A DNA stretch of 35,000 bases from Actinomycetes bacterium (GTDB lineage: Bacteria > Actinomycetota > Actinomycetes > Actinomycetales > Microbacteriaceae): positions 1-35,000 of the forward strand of contig JAEYAG010000159.1 in the NCBI GenBank assembly GCA_023451265.1, written 5' to 3'. Made by a program: the position numbers and the translations under genes. Of the stretch, positions 23,116 through 30,737 are shown one piece after another. The number at the start of each line of letters is the position of its first letter. Position 1 is the first letter of the stretch. Under the pieces are notes generated by a model, which was not told the DNA's origin, did not search any database, and worked only from the letters and a program-made list of their open reading frames with translations.

Positions 23116-23378
23116 CGGCGCTGGCGCGCCGTCACCCGCAGCCCCGACGCGATGAGGCGGGTGACGAGCTCGTGCCCGCTGACGTGCTCCGCTCCGGCGG
23201 CGATGAGGCGCGGCACGGCCTCCTCCGGAACGTCGTAGTGGTCGAGGTCGAACGCGCGAGGCGGGATGCCGCCGGCCTGCGCGAACGCGTGCAGTTCGGC
23301 CAGATCGGAGTCGCTGACCAGGTGCGCCCACAACCGGCCGTGAGCCGGCCATCGCGGATCGTCGATCAGGATGGCCAT
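23106..23378 (-). CDS. DUF4031 domain-containing protein
   Basis: 90 residues, matching the small DUF4031 family common in actinobacteria: MAILIDDPRWPAHGRLWAHL at the start, then GGIPPRAFDLDHYDVPEE and a helical end. Conserved Trp, His and Asp residues hint at a metal or nucleotide site, but no function is established. TAGACT lies 6 bases before the ATG at 23378, so it looks leaderless. It is transcribed against rne, with the two stop codons overlapping in CTAG. Confidence 0.85.
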   Translation of the reverse strand: MAILIDDPRWPAHGRLWAHLVSDSDLAELHAFAQAGGIPPRAFDLDHYDVPEEAVPRLIAAGAEHVSGHELVTRLIASGLRVTARQRRGL

Positions 23379-23384
23379 GACGGA

Positions 23385-23390
23385 AGTCTA
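23385..23390 (-). promoter_or_regulatory. -10 box for leaderless DUF4031 gene
   Basis: TAGACT (23390-23385, minus strand) is 6 bases from the ATG at 23378. Confidence 0.55.
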
Positions 23391-23420
23391 GGTCGCGCCG
23401 CGACACGCCCTCACCCGCTT

Positions 23421-23569
23421 TTGCCCATGGCCCCGGCATCCGGTAAAGTGGACCCTTGGTGCGTCGAGTTCCGCCTCCGCATCGAGAGTGAAGCACGGAC
23501 TTTCGGGGCGTGCTCGTCCCATGAAGACAGCCGGAGCCGTGTGCTCCGCAGAAGAAAAACAGGTGTGAA
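23421..23569 (+). promoter_or_regulatory. rplU promoter and leader
   Basis: TTGCCC (23421-23426), 17-base spacer and TAAAGT (23444-23449) form one of the clearest promoters in the window, predicting a start near 23456. The leader of about 114 bases can form GCACG/CGTGC and CGGAG/CTCCG stems. It precedes a ribosomal protein operon and could carry autogenous control, but I recognise no named leader motif. Confidence 0.7.
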
Positions 23570-23878
23570 GTGGTTTACGCAGTTGTGCGCGCCGGCGGCC
23601 GGCAGGAGAAGGTTGAGGTCGGCACGATCGTCGTCCTCGACCGTCAGCAGGCGAAGGTCGGCGACAAGCTCGAGCTTCCCGCCGTGCTGTTCGTCGACGG
23701 CGACACCGTCACGACCGACGCCGACAAGCTCGCGAAGGTGACCGTCACCGCCGAGGTCCTCGGCGAGGAGCGCGGTCCGAAGATCGTCATCCAGAAGTTC
23801 AAGAACAAGACCGGCTACAAGAAGCGCCAGGGCCACCGTCAGGACCTCACGCGCGTCATGATCACCGGCATCAAGTAA
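23570..23878 (+). CDS. rplU: 50S ribosomal protein L21
   Basis: 102 residues, the normal length. VYAVVRAGGRQEKVEVG at the start and the basic KFKNKTGYKKRQGHRQ stretch, which contacts 23S rRNA, are family signatures. The start codon is GTG (GTGGTTTACGCA) with AGGTG 4 bases before it. rpmA follows after 18 bases, the usual L21-L27 pair. Confidence 0.97.
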   Translation: MVYAVVRAGGRQEKVEVGTIVVLDRQQAKVGDKLELPAVLFVDGDTVTTDADKLAKVTVTAEVLGEERGPKIVIQKFKNKTGYKKRQGHRQDLTRVMITGIK

Positions 23879-23896
23879 GCCAGGGGAGACACAGAC

Positions 23897-24154
23897 ATGG
23901 CACACAAAAAGGGCGCAAGCTCCACCCGCAACGGTCGTGACTCCAACGCCCAGCGACTGGGCGTGAAGCGTTTCGGCGGCCAGACCGTCAACGCCGGCGA
24001 GATCCTCGTCCGCCAGCGCGGCACGCACTTCCACCCGGGCACCGGCGTCGGCCGGGGTGGCGACGACACGCTGTTCGCCCTCGCCGCGGGCGCGGTGGAG
24101 TTCGGCACCAAGGGCGGCCGCAAGGTCGTCAACATCGTCGCTGCCGCGGAGTGA
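23897..24154 (+). CDS. rpmA: 50S ribosomal protein L27
   Basis: 85 residues. The N-terminus MAHKKGASSTRNGRDSNAQ reaches the peptidyl-transferase centre; the core GTHFHPGTGVGRGGDDTLFA is the family signature. There is no extra N-terminal extension of the type cleaved in Firmicutes. GGGGAG lies upstream of the ATG. It is the second gene of the rplU operon; a duplicated repeat and a terminator-like hairpin follow before obgE. Confidence 0.97.
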   Translation: MAHKKGASSTRNGRDSNAQRLGVKRFGGQTVNAGEILVRQRGTHFHPGTGVGRGGDDTLFALAAGAVEFGTKGGRKVVNIVAAAE

Positions 24155-24155
24155 T

Positions 24156-24209
24156 CCTTCGACAAGCTCAGGAACCGTAAGGGTTCAAGCTCAGGAACCG
24201 TAAGGGTTC
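24156..24209 (+). repeat. Tandem 23-bp duplication with dispersed repeat motif
   Basis: A 23-base unit beginning AAGCTCAGGAACCG and ending AGGGTTC occurs twice without a gap (24164-24186 and 24187-24209). The first copy is preceded by CCTTCGAC, so 24156-24169 reads CCTTCGACAAGCTC. The same 14 bases occur inside ileS at 14157-14170. CTTCGACAAGCTCAGG-type elements are known as short intergenic repeats in many high-GC bacteria. Confidence 0.9.
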
Positions 24210-24220
24210 ACAGTGAAGTG

Positions 24221-24253
24221 AGGGGCGGGCTTCGGCTCGCCCCTTGCTGTTTT
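24221..24253 (+). terminator. Terminator-like hairpin between rpmA and obgE
   Basis: AGGGGCGGGC and GCTCGCCCCT form a 10-bp stem (one G-U pair) closed by a TTCG tetraloop, followed by TGCTGTTTTC. It lies directly upstream of the obgE ribosome binding site (24260-24264), so it could end the rplU-rpmA message or act as a processing or attenuation site. Confidence 0.8.
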
Positions 24254-24270
24254 CTCGTCAGGAGACCGAC

Positions 24271-25791
24271 ATGGTGACCTTCGTCGACCGGGTGACGCTG
24301 CATCTGCGCGCCGGCAAGGGCGGCAACGGGTGCGTCTCGGTGCGCCGCGAGAAGTTCAAGCCGCTGGCCGGCCCCGACGGCGGCAACGGCGGTCACGGCG
24401 GCGACGTCGTGCTGGTCGCCGACCCGCAGGTGACGACGCTGCTGTCCTACCACCACTCGCCGCACCGCTCCGCCGGCAACGGCGGGTTCGGCATGGGCGA
24501 CAACCGCTCCGGCGCCGCCGGTGAGAGCATCGAGCTGCCGGTTCCCGTCGGCACGGTCGTGAAGGATGCCGACGGGGAGCCGCTCGCCGACCTCATCGTC
24601 CCCGGGACGCGCTTCGTCGTCGCTCCCGGCGGCCAGGGTGGCCTCGGCAATGCCGCATTGGCCAACCCCAAGCGCAAGGCGCCCGGGTTCGCGCTGCTCG
24701 GCACGCCCGGCTGGGAGGGCGATGTCCAGCTCGAGCTGAAGACCGTCGCCGACGTCGCTCTCGTCGGCTTCCCCTCCGCGGGCAAGTCCAGCCTCATCGC
24801 GGCGATCTCCGCGGCACGGCCGAAGATCGCCGACTACCCGTTCACGACCCTGCACCCCAACCTCGGGGTCGTGCAGGCGGGGGAGACGCGCTTCACCGTC
24901 GCCGACGTGCCGGGTCTCATCGAGGGCGCCAGCGAGGGCAAGGGGCTCGGTCTGGAGTTCCTCCGTCACGTGGAGCGCTGCACCGCGCTCGTGCACGTGC
25001 TGGACTGCGCGACGCTCGAGCCGGGCCGCGACCCGCTGAGCGACCTCGAGGTGATCCGCGAAGAGCTCGCGAACTACCCCGTCCCCGAGGGGCAGGTCCC
25101 GCTGCTGGAGCGCCCGCAGCTCGTCGCGCTGAACAAGGTGGACGTGCCGGAGGCGAAGGACCTCGCCGACCTCGTGCGCGGCGACATCGAGGAGCGCGGC
25201 TACCGCGTGTTCGAGATCTCCACCGTCAGCCACGAGGGCCTGCGCCCGCTGACGTTCGCCCTCGGCGACATCGTGGCCAGGCACCGCGCTGAGCAGGCCG
25301 CGGCGCCGGCCCCGGAGCGGGTCGTCATCCGGCCGCGGGGTGCCGAGCGCGACTTCGAGATCCGCGTCGAGGGCGGCACCTACGGCAACATCTACCGCAT
25401 CCTGGGCGACAAGCCGGTGCGCTGGGGGCAGCAGACCGACTTCCAGAACGAGGAGGCCGTGGGCTTCCTCGCCGACCGGCTCGAGAAGCTGGGCGTGGAG
25501 GACGAGCTGTACCGCGCCGGCGCCGTGGCCGGCTCCACGGTGGTCATCGGCCCGGGCGACGGAATCGTCTTCGACTGGCATCCCTCGCTCTCGTCGGCGG
25601 CGGAGCTGATGACGGCGCCGCGCGGCACCGACCCGCGTCTGGACCTCAACCCCCGGCGCACGACGTCGCAGCGCCGCGAGCGCTATCACGAGCGCATGGA
25701 CGCCAAGGCCGAAGCGCGCGCCGAGCTCGAGGCGGAGCGCCTGGGCGCCGGCGGCGCCGGCTACGACCGGGAGGACGACGAGGAAGCGTGA
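24271..25791 (+). CDS. obgE: GTPase ObgE/CgtA
   Basis: 506 residues. Obg is an essential GTPase that binds the 50S subunit and links its assembly to the stringent response. The glycine-rich Obg domain (about 1-160) has FVDRVTLHLRAGKGGNG and GPDGGNGGHGG. The G domain has G1 GFPSAGKSS (166-174), G3 DVPGLIEGASEGKGLG and G4 NKVD. The C-terminal OCT domain (about 350-430: FEIRVEGGTYGNIYRILGDKPVRWGQQTDFQN) is typical of Gram-positive Obg, followed by a charged tail. AGGAG lies 6 bases before the ATG at 24271. The stop overlaps proB as GTGA. Confidence 0.97.
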   Translation: MVTFVDRVTLHLRAGKGGNGCVSVRREKFKPLAGPDGGNGGHGGDVVLVADPQVTTLLSYHHSPHRSAGNGGFGMGDNRSGAAGESIELPVPVGTVVKDADGEPLADLIVPGTRFVVAPGGQGGLGNAALANPKRKAPGFALLGTPGWEGDVQLELKTVADVALVGFPSAGKSSLIAAISAARPKIADYPFTTLHPNLGVVQAGETRFTVADVPGLIEGASEGKGLGLEFLRHVERCTALVHVLDCATLEPGRDPLSDLEVIREELANYPVPEGQVPLLERPQLVALNKVDVPEAKDLADLVRGDIEERGYRVFEISTVSHEGLRPLTFALGDIVARHRAEQAAAPAPERVVIRPRGAERDFEIRVEGGTYGNIYRILGDKPVRWGQQTDFQNEEAVGFLADRLEKLGVEDELYRAGAVAGSTVVIGPGDGIVFDWHPSLSSAAELMTAPRGTDPRLDLNPRRTTSQRRERYHERMDAKAEARAELEAERLGAGGAGYDREDDEEA

Positions 25792-26615
25792 GCGTGAGAG
25801 AACGGGCGCAGCTGGCGGGAGCACGGCGCGTCGTCGTCAAGGTCGGCTCGTCGTCGATCAGCGGCGAGAACGCCCACAAGATCGCCACGATCGTCGACGG
25901 GCTCGCCGCCGCGCACGCGCGCGGCACCGAAGTGGTGCTGGTCTCCTCCGGCGCCATCGCGACCGGCATGCCGTACCTCTCGCTGGATGAGCGCCCCGTC
26001 GATCTCGCGACGCAGCAGGCGGCCGCGGCCGTGGGGCAGAACGTCCTGATCTACCGCTACCAGGACGCGCTGCGCCCCTTCCAGATCGTCGCCGGCCAGG
26101 TGCTGCTGACCGCGGGCGACCTCGAGAACGCCACCCACCGTTCCAACGCCCGCCGGGCGATGGAACGCCTGCTGGGCCTGCGCATCCTCCCCATCGTCAA
26201 CGAAAACGACACCGTGGCCACCCACGAGATCCGCTTCGGCGACAACGACCGCCTTGCGGCCATGGTCGCCGAGCTCATCGGCGCGGACGCGCTCGTGCTG
26301 CTCAGCGACATCGAGGCGCTGTACACCCGCCCGCCGTCCGAGCCGGGCGCCCGGCCGATCGACACCGTCGCACACGACGACGACCTCAGCGGTTTCGAGT
26401 TCGGGGCGACGGTCGTCAACAGCGTCGGCACCGGGGGAGCGGCGACCAAGGCCTCCGCCGCGCGGCTCGCCGCGGCATCCGGCATCGGCGTGCTCGTCAC
26501 GAGCGCCGACCTCGTCGACGAGGCGCTGTCGGGTGCATCGATCGGCACCTGGTTCGCACCGAACCCCGCCGTGACGCCGTCGTCGGCCACCGCTCCCGTC
26601 CGCACCGGCGCCTGA
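25788..26615 (+). CDS. proB: Glutamate 5-kinase
   Basis: 275 residues, first enzyme of proline synthesis: phosphorylates the gamma carboxylate of glutamate. Amino-acid-kinase fold signatures are VVVKVGSSSISGEN, VLVSSGAIATG and the NENDTVATHEIRFGDNDRL loop. The C-terminal PUA domain of E. coli ProB is missing; this short form is normal in many actinobacteria. The start is GTG at 25788, overlapping the obgE stop; a second GTG lies two codons on and cannot be excluded. proA follows after 44 bases but has its own -10. Confidence 0.95.
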   Translation: MSVRERAQLAGARRVVVKVGSSSISGENAHKIATIVDGLAAAHARGTEVVLVSSGAIATGMPYLSLDERPVDLATQQAAAAVGQNVLIYRYQDALRPFQIVAGQVLLTAGDLENATHRSNARRAMERLLGLRILPIVNENDTVATHEIRFGDNDRLAAMVAELIGADALVLLSDIEALYTRPPSEPGARPIDTVAHDDDLSGFEFGATVVNSVGTGGAATKASAARLAAASGIGVLVTSADLVDEALSGASIGTWFAPNPAVTPSSATAPVRTGA

Positions 26616-26647
26616 GCGCTGCGACCGGGCGAGCGCACCCCGCTCGG

Positions 26648-26653
26648 TAGACT
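26648..26653 (+). promoter_or_regulatory. -10 box for leaderless proA
   Basis: TAGACT is followed by exactly 6 bases and the ATG at 26660; no ribosome binding site is present. Confidence 0.6.
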
Positions 26654-26659
26654 GGCCGG

Positions 26660-27922
26660 ATGACCACGACGATCGCCACGACCGTGCAGGAGCGCCTGGA
26701 GCGGGCGCACGACGCCGCTCGCGGAGTGGGGCTGCTGCCGGATGCCGCGAAGGCCGACGCTCTGCGCGCCATCGCCGATGCGATCGAGGCCGCGACGCCG
26801 CAGATCGTCGCCGCCAACGCCGACGATCTCGCCCGCGGCCGCGAGAACGGCTTGTCGGACGGGCTGCTCGATCGCCTGCGGCTGGACGCGGCACGCGTCG
26901 CGGCTCTCGCTGCGGCGGTGCGCGACGTCGCCGCCCTGCCCGATCCGGTCGGGCGCGTGCTCGAGGAGCGCACGCTGCCGAACGGCGTCGCGCTGCAGAA
27001 GGTGTCGGTGCCGTTCGGCGTGGTCGGCTCGATCTACGAGGCCCGCCCCAACGTGACCGTCGACATCGCTGCGCTGGCGCTGCGCTCGGGCAACGCCGTG
27101 GTGCTGCGCGGTGGCACGGCGGCGCAGTCCACCAACGCCGCCCTGGTCGACGTCATGCGCGATGCGCTCGCGGAGTGCGGAGTGGACCCCGAAGCGATCC
27201 AGACCGTCGACGACTTCGGTCGCGACGGCGCGCACGCGCTCATGCAGGCGCGCGGCCTCATCGACGTGCTCGTGCCCCGCGGCAGCGCCGAGCTCATCGA
27301 GACGGTCGTCACGCAATCGGCCGTCCCCGTCATCGAAACCGGTGCCGGGGTCGTCCACATCGTGCTCGACTCCTCCGCGCCGCTCGAGTGGGCCGAGCAG
27401 ATCGTCGTGAACGCGAAGGTGCAGCGCCCGAGCGTCTGCAACGCGGTCGAGACGGTGCTGGTGCTGCGCGACGCCGCCGAGCGCCTCATCCCGCCGGTCG
27501 CGGCGGCCCTGCAGGATGCCGGGGTCACGATCCACGGCGATGACGCGGTGCGGGCGCTCGTCGCCGGCGCGCTGCCCGCGACCGACGCCGACTGGGCCAC
27601 CGAGCACATGAGCCTCGACCTGTCGATGCGCGTGGTCGACGACCTCGATGAGGCGCTTGCGCACATCCGCCGGTACTCCACGCATCACACCGAGTCGATC
27701 GTCACGGCCGATGATGCCCGCGCTGAGCGGTTCCTCGCCGAGGTCGACTCGGCCGTCGTGATGGCCAACGCCTCGACGCGGTTCACCGACGGCGGTGAGT
27801 TCGGGTTCGGCGCCGAGGTCGGCATCTCGACGCAGAAGCTCCACGCGCGCGGCCCCATGGGCCTGCCGGAGCTCACCAGCACGAAGTGGCTCGCGCGCGG
27901 GTCCGGGCAGATCCGCGCCTGA
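26660..27922 (+). CDS. proA: Gamma-glutamyl phosphate reductase
   Basis: 420 residues, second enzyme of proline synthesis: reduces gamma-glutamyl phosphate to the semialdehyde with NADPH. It belongs to the aldehyde dehydrogenase superfamily. The nucleotide-binding region VPFGVVGSIYEARPNVTVD, the catalytic cysteine in RPSVCNAVETVL, and the end FGFGAEVGISTQKLHARGPMGL are all characteristic. The start is set by TAGACT 6 bases upstream, so it can be made from a leaderless message independently of obgE-proB. Confidence 0.97.
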   Translation: MTTTIATTVQERLERAHDAARGVGLLPDAAKADALRAIADAIEAATPQIVAANADDLARGRENGLSDGLLDRLRLDAARVAALAAAVRDVAALPDPVGRVLEERTLPNGVALQKVSVPFGVVGSIYEARPNVTVDIAALALRSGNAVVLRGGTAAQSTNAALVDVMRDALAECGVDPEAIQTVDDFGRDGAHALMQARGLIDVLVPRGSAELIETVVTQSAVPVIETGAGVVHIVLDSSAPLEWAEQIVVNAKVQRPSVCNAVETVLVLRDAAERLIPPVAAALQDAGVTIHGDDAVRALVAGALPATDADWATEHMSLDLSMRVVDDLDEALAHIRRYSTHHTESIVTADDARAERFLAEVDSAVVMANASTRFTDGGEFGFGAEVGISTQKLHARGPMGLPELTSTKWLARGSGQIRA

Positions 27923-27927
27923 CCGCC

Positions 27928-27933
27928 TAAACT
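27928..27933 (+). promoter_or_regulatory. -10 box before the 75-residue membrane protein gene
   Basis: TAAACT predicts a start near 27940 and a leader of about 23 bases with GGAG 5 bases before the ATG at 27963. This may also feed nadD and the genes after it. Confidence 0.5.
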
Positions 27934-27962
27934 GAGACCACCCGAAAACGAACGGAGTCCGC

Positions 27963-28190
27963 ATGACCTTCGCCACCATCCTCGCCTTCGCAGCGGAGGA
28001 GGCCGAGCACCACGGCAACGTGCAGGCGGAGACCTTCATCTTCGGCCTGATCGCGTTCATCGTCTTCATGGCGATCGGGCTCGTCACCATGTCGTACCGC
28101 AACGTGGCCAACCGTCACGCGCACAAGGCCGAGGCCTATGCGAAGGCTCACCCCGTCGACCAGGCGCAGGTGGGGCACGGCCACCACTGA
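27963..28190 (+). CDS. Small one-helix membrane protein, His-rich tail
   Basis: 75 residues, unknown function. A short N-terminus with EEAEHHGN, one likely membrane helix (about 25-47: FIFGLIAFIVFMAIGLVTMSY), then a basic segment RNVANRHAHKAEAYAKAH and a His-rich end (VGHGHH). GGAG lies 5 bases before the ATG. It sits between proA and nadD, 9 bases before nadD. By length and layout it could be a stabilising subunit of a membrane complex, but nothing in the window names a partner. Confidence 0.8.
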   Translation: MTFATILAFAAEEAEHHGNVQAETFIFGLIAFIVFMAIGLVTMSYRNVANRHAHKAEAYAKAHPVDQAQVGHGHH

Positions 28191-28199
28191 GGCCGCGGT

Positions 28200-28796
28200 A
28201 TGACAACGGCGCGCGCCCCGCGGATCGGGGTCATGGGCGGTACGTTCGACCCGATCCACCATGGCCACCTCGTCGCCGCGAGTGAAGTCGCGCAGTCGTT
28301 CGATCTGGATGAGGTCGTCTTCGTGCCCACCGGCATGCCGTGGCAGAAGGAGAAGGTCACCGCGGGGGAGCATCGCTACCTCATGACGGTGATCGCGACG
28401 GCATCCAACCCGCAGTTCACGGTCAGCCGCGTCGACATCGACCGCGACGGGCCGACCTACACGATCGATACGCTCCGCGACCTGAAGACGGCGCGTCCCG
28501 ACGCGGAACTGTTCTTCATCACCGGAGCCGACGCGATCGCACAGATCCTCGGATGGCGCGACCACGGCGAGCTGTGGGACCTCGCGCACTTCGTCGCGGT
28601 GTCGCGGCCCGGTCACATCCTGTCCACGGACGGACTGCCCGAAGAGGTGGTCAGCCGGCTCGAGATCCCGGCGCTGGCGATCTCGTCCACCGACTGCCGC
28701 GCCCGCGTGAAGAACGGACACCCGGTGTGGTACCTCGTTCCCGACGGGGTCGTCCAATACATTGCGAAGCACCACCTTTATCGGAGCGAGGCATGA
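28200..28796 (+). CDS. nadD: Nicotinate-nucleotide adenylyltransferase
   Basis: 198 residues. NadD joins nicotinate mononucleotide to ATP-derived AMP in NAD synthesis. The nucleotidyltransferase signature is GVMGGTFDPIHHGHLV, with the H-x-G-H motif in HHGH; the second motif ISSTDCRAR lies near residue 160. The ATG at 28200 has only a weak upstream GAGG, so coupling to the preceding small gene, 9 bases away, is likely. The stop overlaps the following gene as ATGA. The nadD-rsfS neighbourhood is widely conserved, here split by a membrane protein gene. Confidence 0.96.
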   Translation: MTTARAPRIGVMGGTFDPIHHGHLVAASEVAQSFDLDEVVFVPTGMPWQKEKVTAGEHRYLMTVIATASNPQFTVSRVDIDRDGPTYTIDTLRDLKTARPDAELFFITGADAIAQILGWRDHGELWDLAHFVAVSRPGHILSTDGLPEEVVSRLEIPALAISSTDCRARVKNGHPVWYLVPDGVVQYIAKHHLYRSEA

Positions 28797-30040
28797 GCAC
28801 ACCCGACCAGCCCGACACTCCGCAGCTGACGCGTCGTCAGCTGCGTGAGTTGCGCAACACCGCATCGACGCCCATCATCACGCCCGAAGACATCGAGCAG
28901 AGCCAGGCCGCCGAGCCGACACCGGCCGTCGTCGCGCCGCTGCCGCGCGCTGCGGAGCCGATCATCGCCGAGGTGCCGGCTGCGGCCGCCGACGTCGACC
29001 TGGGCTCTCCTGCGCTGACCCGACGCGCCAAGCGACAGCAGGAGCGGCTGCGCACGGCATCCGTGCCCGTGGTCAGCGAGGGCGAGGCCGCCGCGCCGGC
29101 CGAGACGGTGGCGGAAGAGACGCCGGAAGACGCAGGCGAAGCGCAGGATGCCGCGGCGCCCGCCGTCGACGAGGCGCCCGCTGTCGACGACACGCCCGCC
29201 GTTGTCGACGAGACGCCCGTCGTCGACGAGACGCCCGCCGTCGATGCGACCCCCGCTGTTGATGAGGCGCCCGCCGTCGACGTCACGCCCGCCGTTGACG
29301 AGACGCCCGTCATCGACGAAGTGCCGACCGCCGACGTCGACGCCGCGACGGAGCCGGCTGTCGATGCCGAGCTCGTGTTCGACGCGCCGGCCCCGGCCGC
29401 ATCCGACGAGCACGACACCGACCACGCCGATGCCGTCGCCGCCGAGGACGTGCCCGCCGCCGACGATCCGCACGCCCTGTTCCGCCCGAAGGACGAGTCG
29501 GCCGAGGACGAGGAGGAGGGCCGTGAGGCGGAGCGTCCCGTCGTCGCCCCCACCTTCGGCTCCGGCCTGTTGTCGGGCGAAGGCGTCGAGCTCGAGCTGC
29601 CGGCATCCTTCGACCAGCTGCTGGGCCGAGGGAGCACCGCAACGGGTGCGCTGTCGGCGCCGAACGCGCTGATCCTGTCGCAGACCCCCGAGACCGGTTC
29701 ATTCACGTCGCCGATCGCGTCGACCGGTGAGGTGCTGATCACTGGCACCTTCTCGCTGCCCGACTCGTTCGGGGCGACGGGGACCATGCCCGGCGCCGCC
29801 GACAACAAGGAGACCGACGCGGTCCTCGTCGACGGCGAGCTGCCCGCATCGTCGTCGCCGACTCCCATCGCGGCGAGCTCGGCGATCAGCACCATCAAGA
29901 GCGCGGAAGACATCATCAAGCCGCCGGCTCCCGAGAAGGGCAGCCGGCTGATGCTCGCCCTCGTCATCACAGCCGGTGCCCTCGCGCTCGCGCTGACCGG
30001 CGTCTTGATCGTCGCACTCGTGACGGGAGCCATCGGATGA
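28793..30040 (+). CDS. Repeat-rich membrane-anchored protein of unknown function
   Basis: 415 residues. The N-terminus carries LTRRQLRELRNTAST, echoed later by LTRRAKRQQERLRTASV, both basic. A low-complexity Asp/Ala/Pro/Val region follows (about 120-180) with imperfect repeats of VDETPAVD type, then an acidic segment, a more ordered part (about 240-330, with FGSGLLSGEGVELELPASF), and one C-terminal membrane helix (about 386-412: LALVITAGALALALTGVLIV). This suggests a tail-anchored protein with most of its mass in the cytoplasm. It overlaps nadD and rsfS by ATGA on both sides. Similar proteins occur at this place in related genomes, but I know of no assigned function. Confidence 0.85.
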   Translation: MSTPDQPDTPQLTRRQLRELRNTASTPIITPEDIEQSQAAEPTPAVVAPLPRAAEPIIAEVPAAAADVDLGSPALTRRAKRQQERLRTASVPVVSEGEAAAPAETVAEETPEDAGEAQDAAAPAVDEAPAVDDTPAVVDETPVVDETPAVDATPAVDEAPAVDVTPAVDETPVIDEVPTADVDAATEPAVDAELVFDAPAPAASDEHDTDHADAVAAEDVPAADDPHALFRPKDESAEDEEEGREAERPVVAPTFGSGLLSGEGVELELPASFDQLLGRGSTATGALSAPNALILSQTPETGSFTSPIASTGEVLITGTFSLPDSFGATGTMPGAADNKETDAVLVDGELPASSSPTPIAASSAISTIKSAEDIIKPPAPEKGSRLMLALVITAGALALALTGVLIVALVTGAIG

Positions 30041-30414
30041 CCGCCGCAGCGCGCACACGCGAGCTCGTCCAGATCGCGGCCGCCGCCGCGGAGAGCAAGG
30101 GCGCCGAGGATCTGCTGGCGTTCGACGTCTCCGAGCCTCTGCCGCTTGTGGACGTCTTCCTCCTGGCGACCGGGTCGAGCGAGCGCAACGTGGCCGCCAT
30201 CGCGGATGCCGTGGAGGAGGCGATGCTGGAGCAGGGCGTGAAGCGCCTGCGTCGCGAGGGTCGTCAAGAATCGCGCTGGGTGCTGCTGGACTTCGGCGAC
30301 CTCGTCGTGCACGTCTTCCACGAGCAGGAGCGGGTGTTCTACGGCCTGGAGCGGCTGTGGAAGGACTGCCCGGTCGTTCCGATCGAGAGCACCGCACCGG
30401 CCGCGACGGAGTAG
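30037..30414 (+). CDS. rsfS: Ribosome silencing factor RsfS
   Basis: 125 residues, RsfS/Iojap family. It binds L14 on the 50S subunit and blocks joining with the 30S subunit when nutrients fall. Signatures include AEDLLAFDVSEPLPLVDVFLLATG, the helical core, and WVLLDFGDLVVHVFHEQERVFYGLERLW. The start overlaps the preceding gene as ATGA. It is the last protein gene of the run and is followed by tRNA-Ala. Confidence 0.96.
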   Translation: MTAAARTRELVQIAAAAAESKGAEDLLAFDVSEPLPLVDVFLLATGSSERNVAAIADAVEEAMLEQGVKRLRREGRQESRWVLLDFGDLVVHVFHEQERVFYGLERLWKDCPVVPIESTAPAATE

Positions 30415-30488
30415 CGGGTGGTCATCGCCTGCCCGGAGATGTAGTAGCATCGAAGGGTTGCCGCGACGGCGGTGACAACCCAGAGATT

Positions 30489-30564
30489 GGGCCTGTGGCG
30501 CAGCTGGTAGCGCACCTGCATGGCATGCAGGGGGTCAGGGGTTCGAGTCCCCTCAGGTCCACCA
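30489..30564 (+). tRNA. tRNA-Ala (anticodon GGC)
   Basis: Acceptor GGGCCTG pairs with CAGGTCC and includes the G3-U70 wobble that identifies alanine tRNA. D arm GCGCAGCTGGTAGCGC, anticodon stem CCTGC/GCAGG with loop ATGGCAT (anticodon GGC, reads GCC), T arm AGGGGTTCGAGTCCCCT, discriminator A and encoded CCA at 30562-30564. Confidence 0.97.
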
Positions 30565-30568
30565 CGAC

Positions 30569-30600
30569 AAGCCCCCGGACAACCGGGGGCTTTCGCTTTT
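30569..30600 (+). terminator. tRNA-Ala terminator
   Basis: AAGCCCCCGG / CCGGGGGCTT with loop ACAA, followed by TCGCTTTT. It is a textbook rho-independent terminator beginning 5 bases after the tRNA. Confidence 0.92.
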
Positions 30601-30678
30601 CGCCGCCGCGGAGCGGTGGGTGAGATCCGCGGATCCGCCATTCCTGAGTGAATGCTGGGCGCGTCCGCCTTTCGGGAG

Positions 30679-30684
30679 TAGCGT
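30679..30684 (+). promoter_or_regulatory. Possible nagE -10 box
   Basis: TAGCGT is the best TANNNT candidate in the gap 30601-30737 and predicts a leader of about 45 bases; GGAG lies 7 bases before the ATG. No -35 or known operator (for example a DasR-type palindrome) is recognised in this gap. Confidence 0.35.
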
Positions 30685-30737
30685 CTGCCTATGGGCCGTC
30701 GATGACGACGGCACGTTCCTCAGGATGGAGTTCACCC

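Noticed and set aside
26616..26659. proA as simply co-translated with proB
   Set aside because: There is a 44-base gap, no ribosome binding site before proA, and a clear TAGACT 6 bases from its ATG.
1561..26900. Other long antisense or shifted frames over rne, ileS and dcp
   Set aside because: The same GC-driven effect: stop codons are rare in all frames. None shows a ribosome binding site with a recognisable protein.
29158..29335. CRISPR-like array in the repeat region
   Set aside because: Repeats are in frame, imperfect, have no unique spacers of constant length, and encode a VDETPAVD-type protein repeat.
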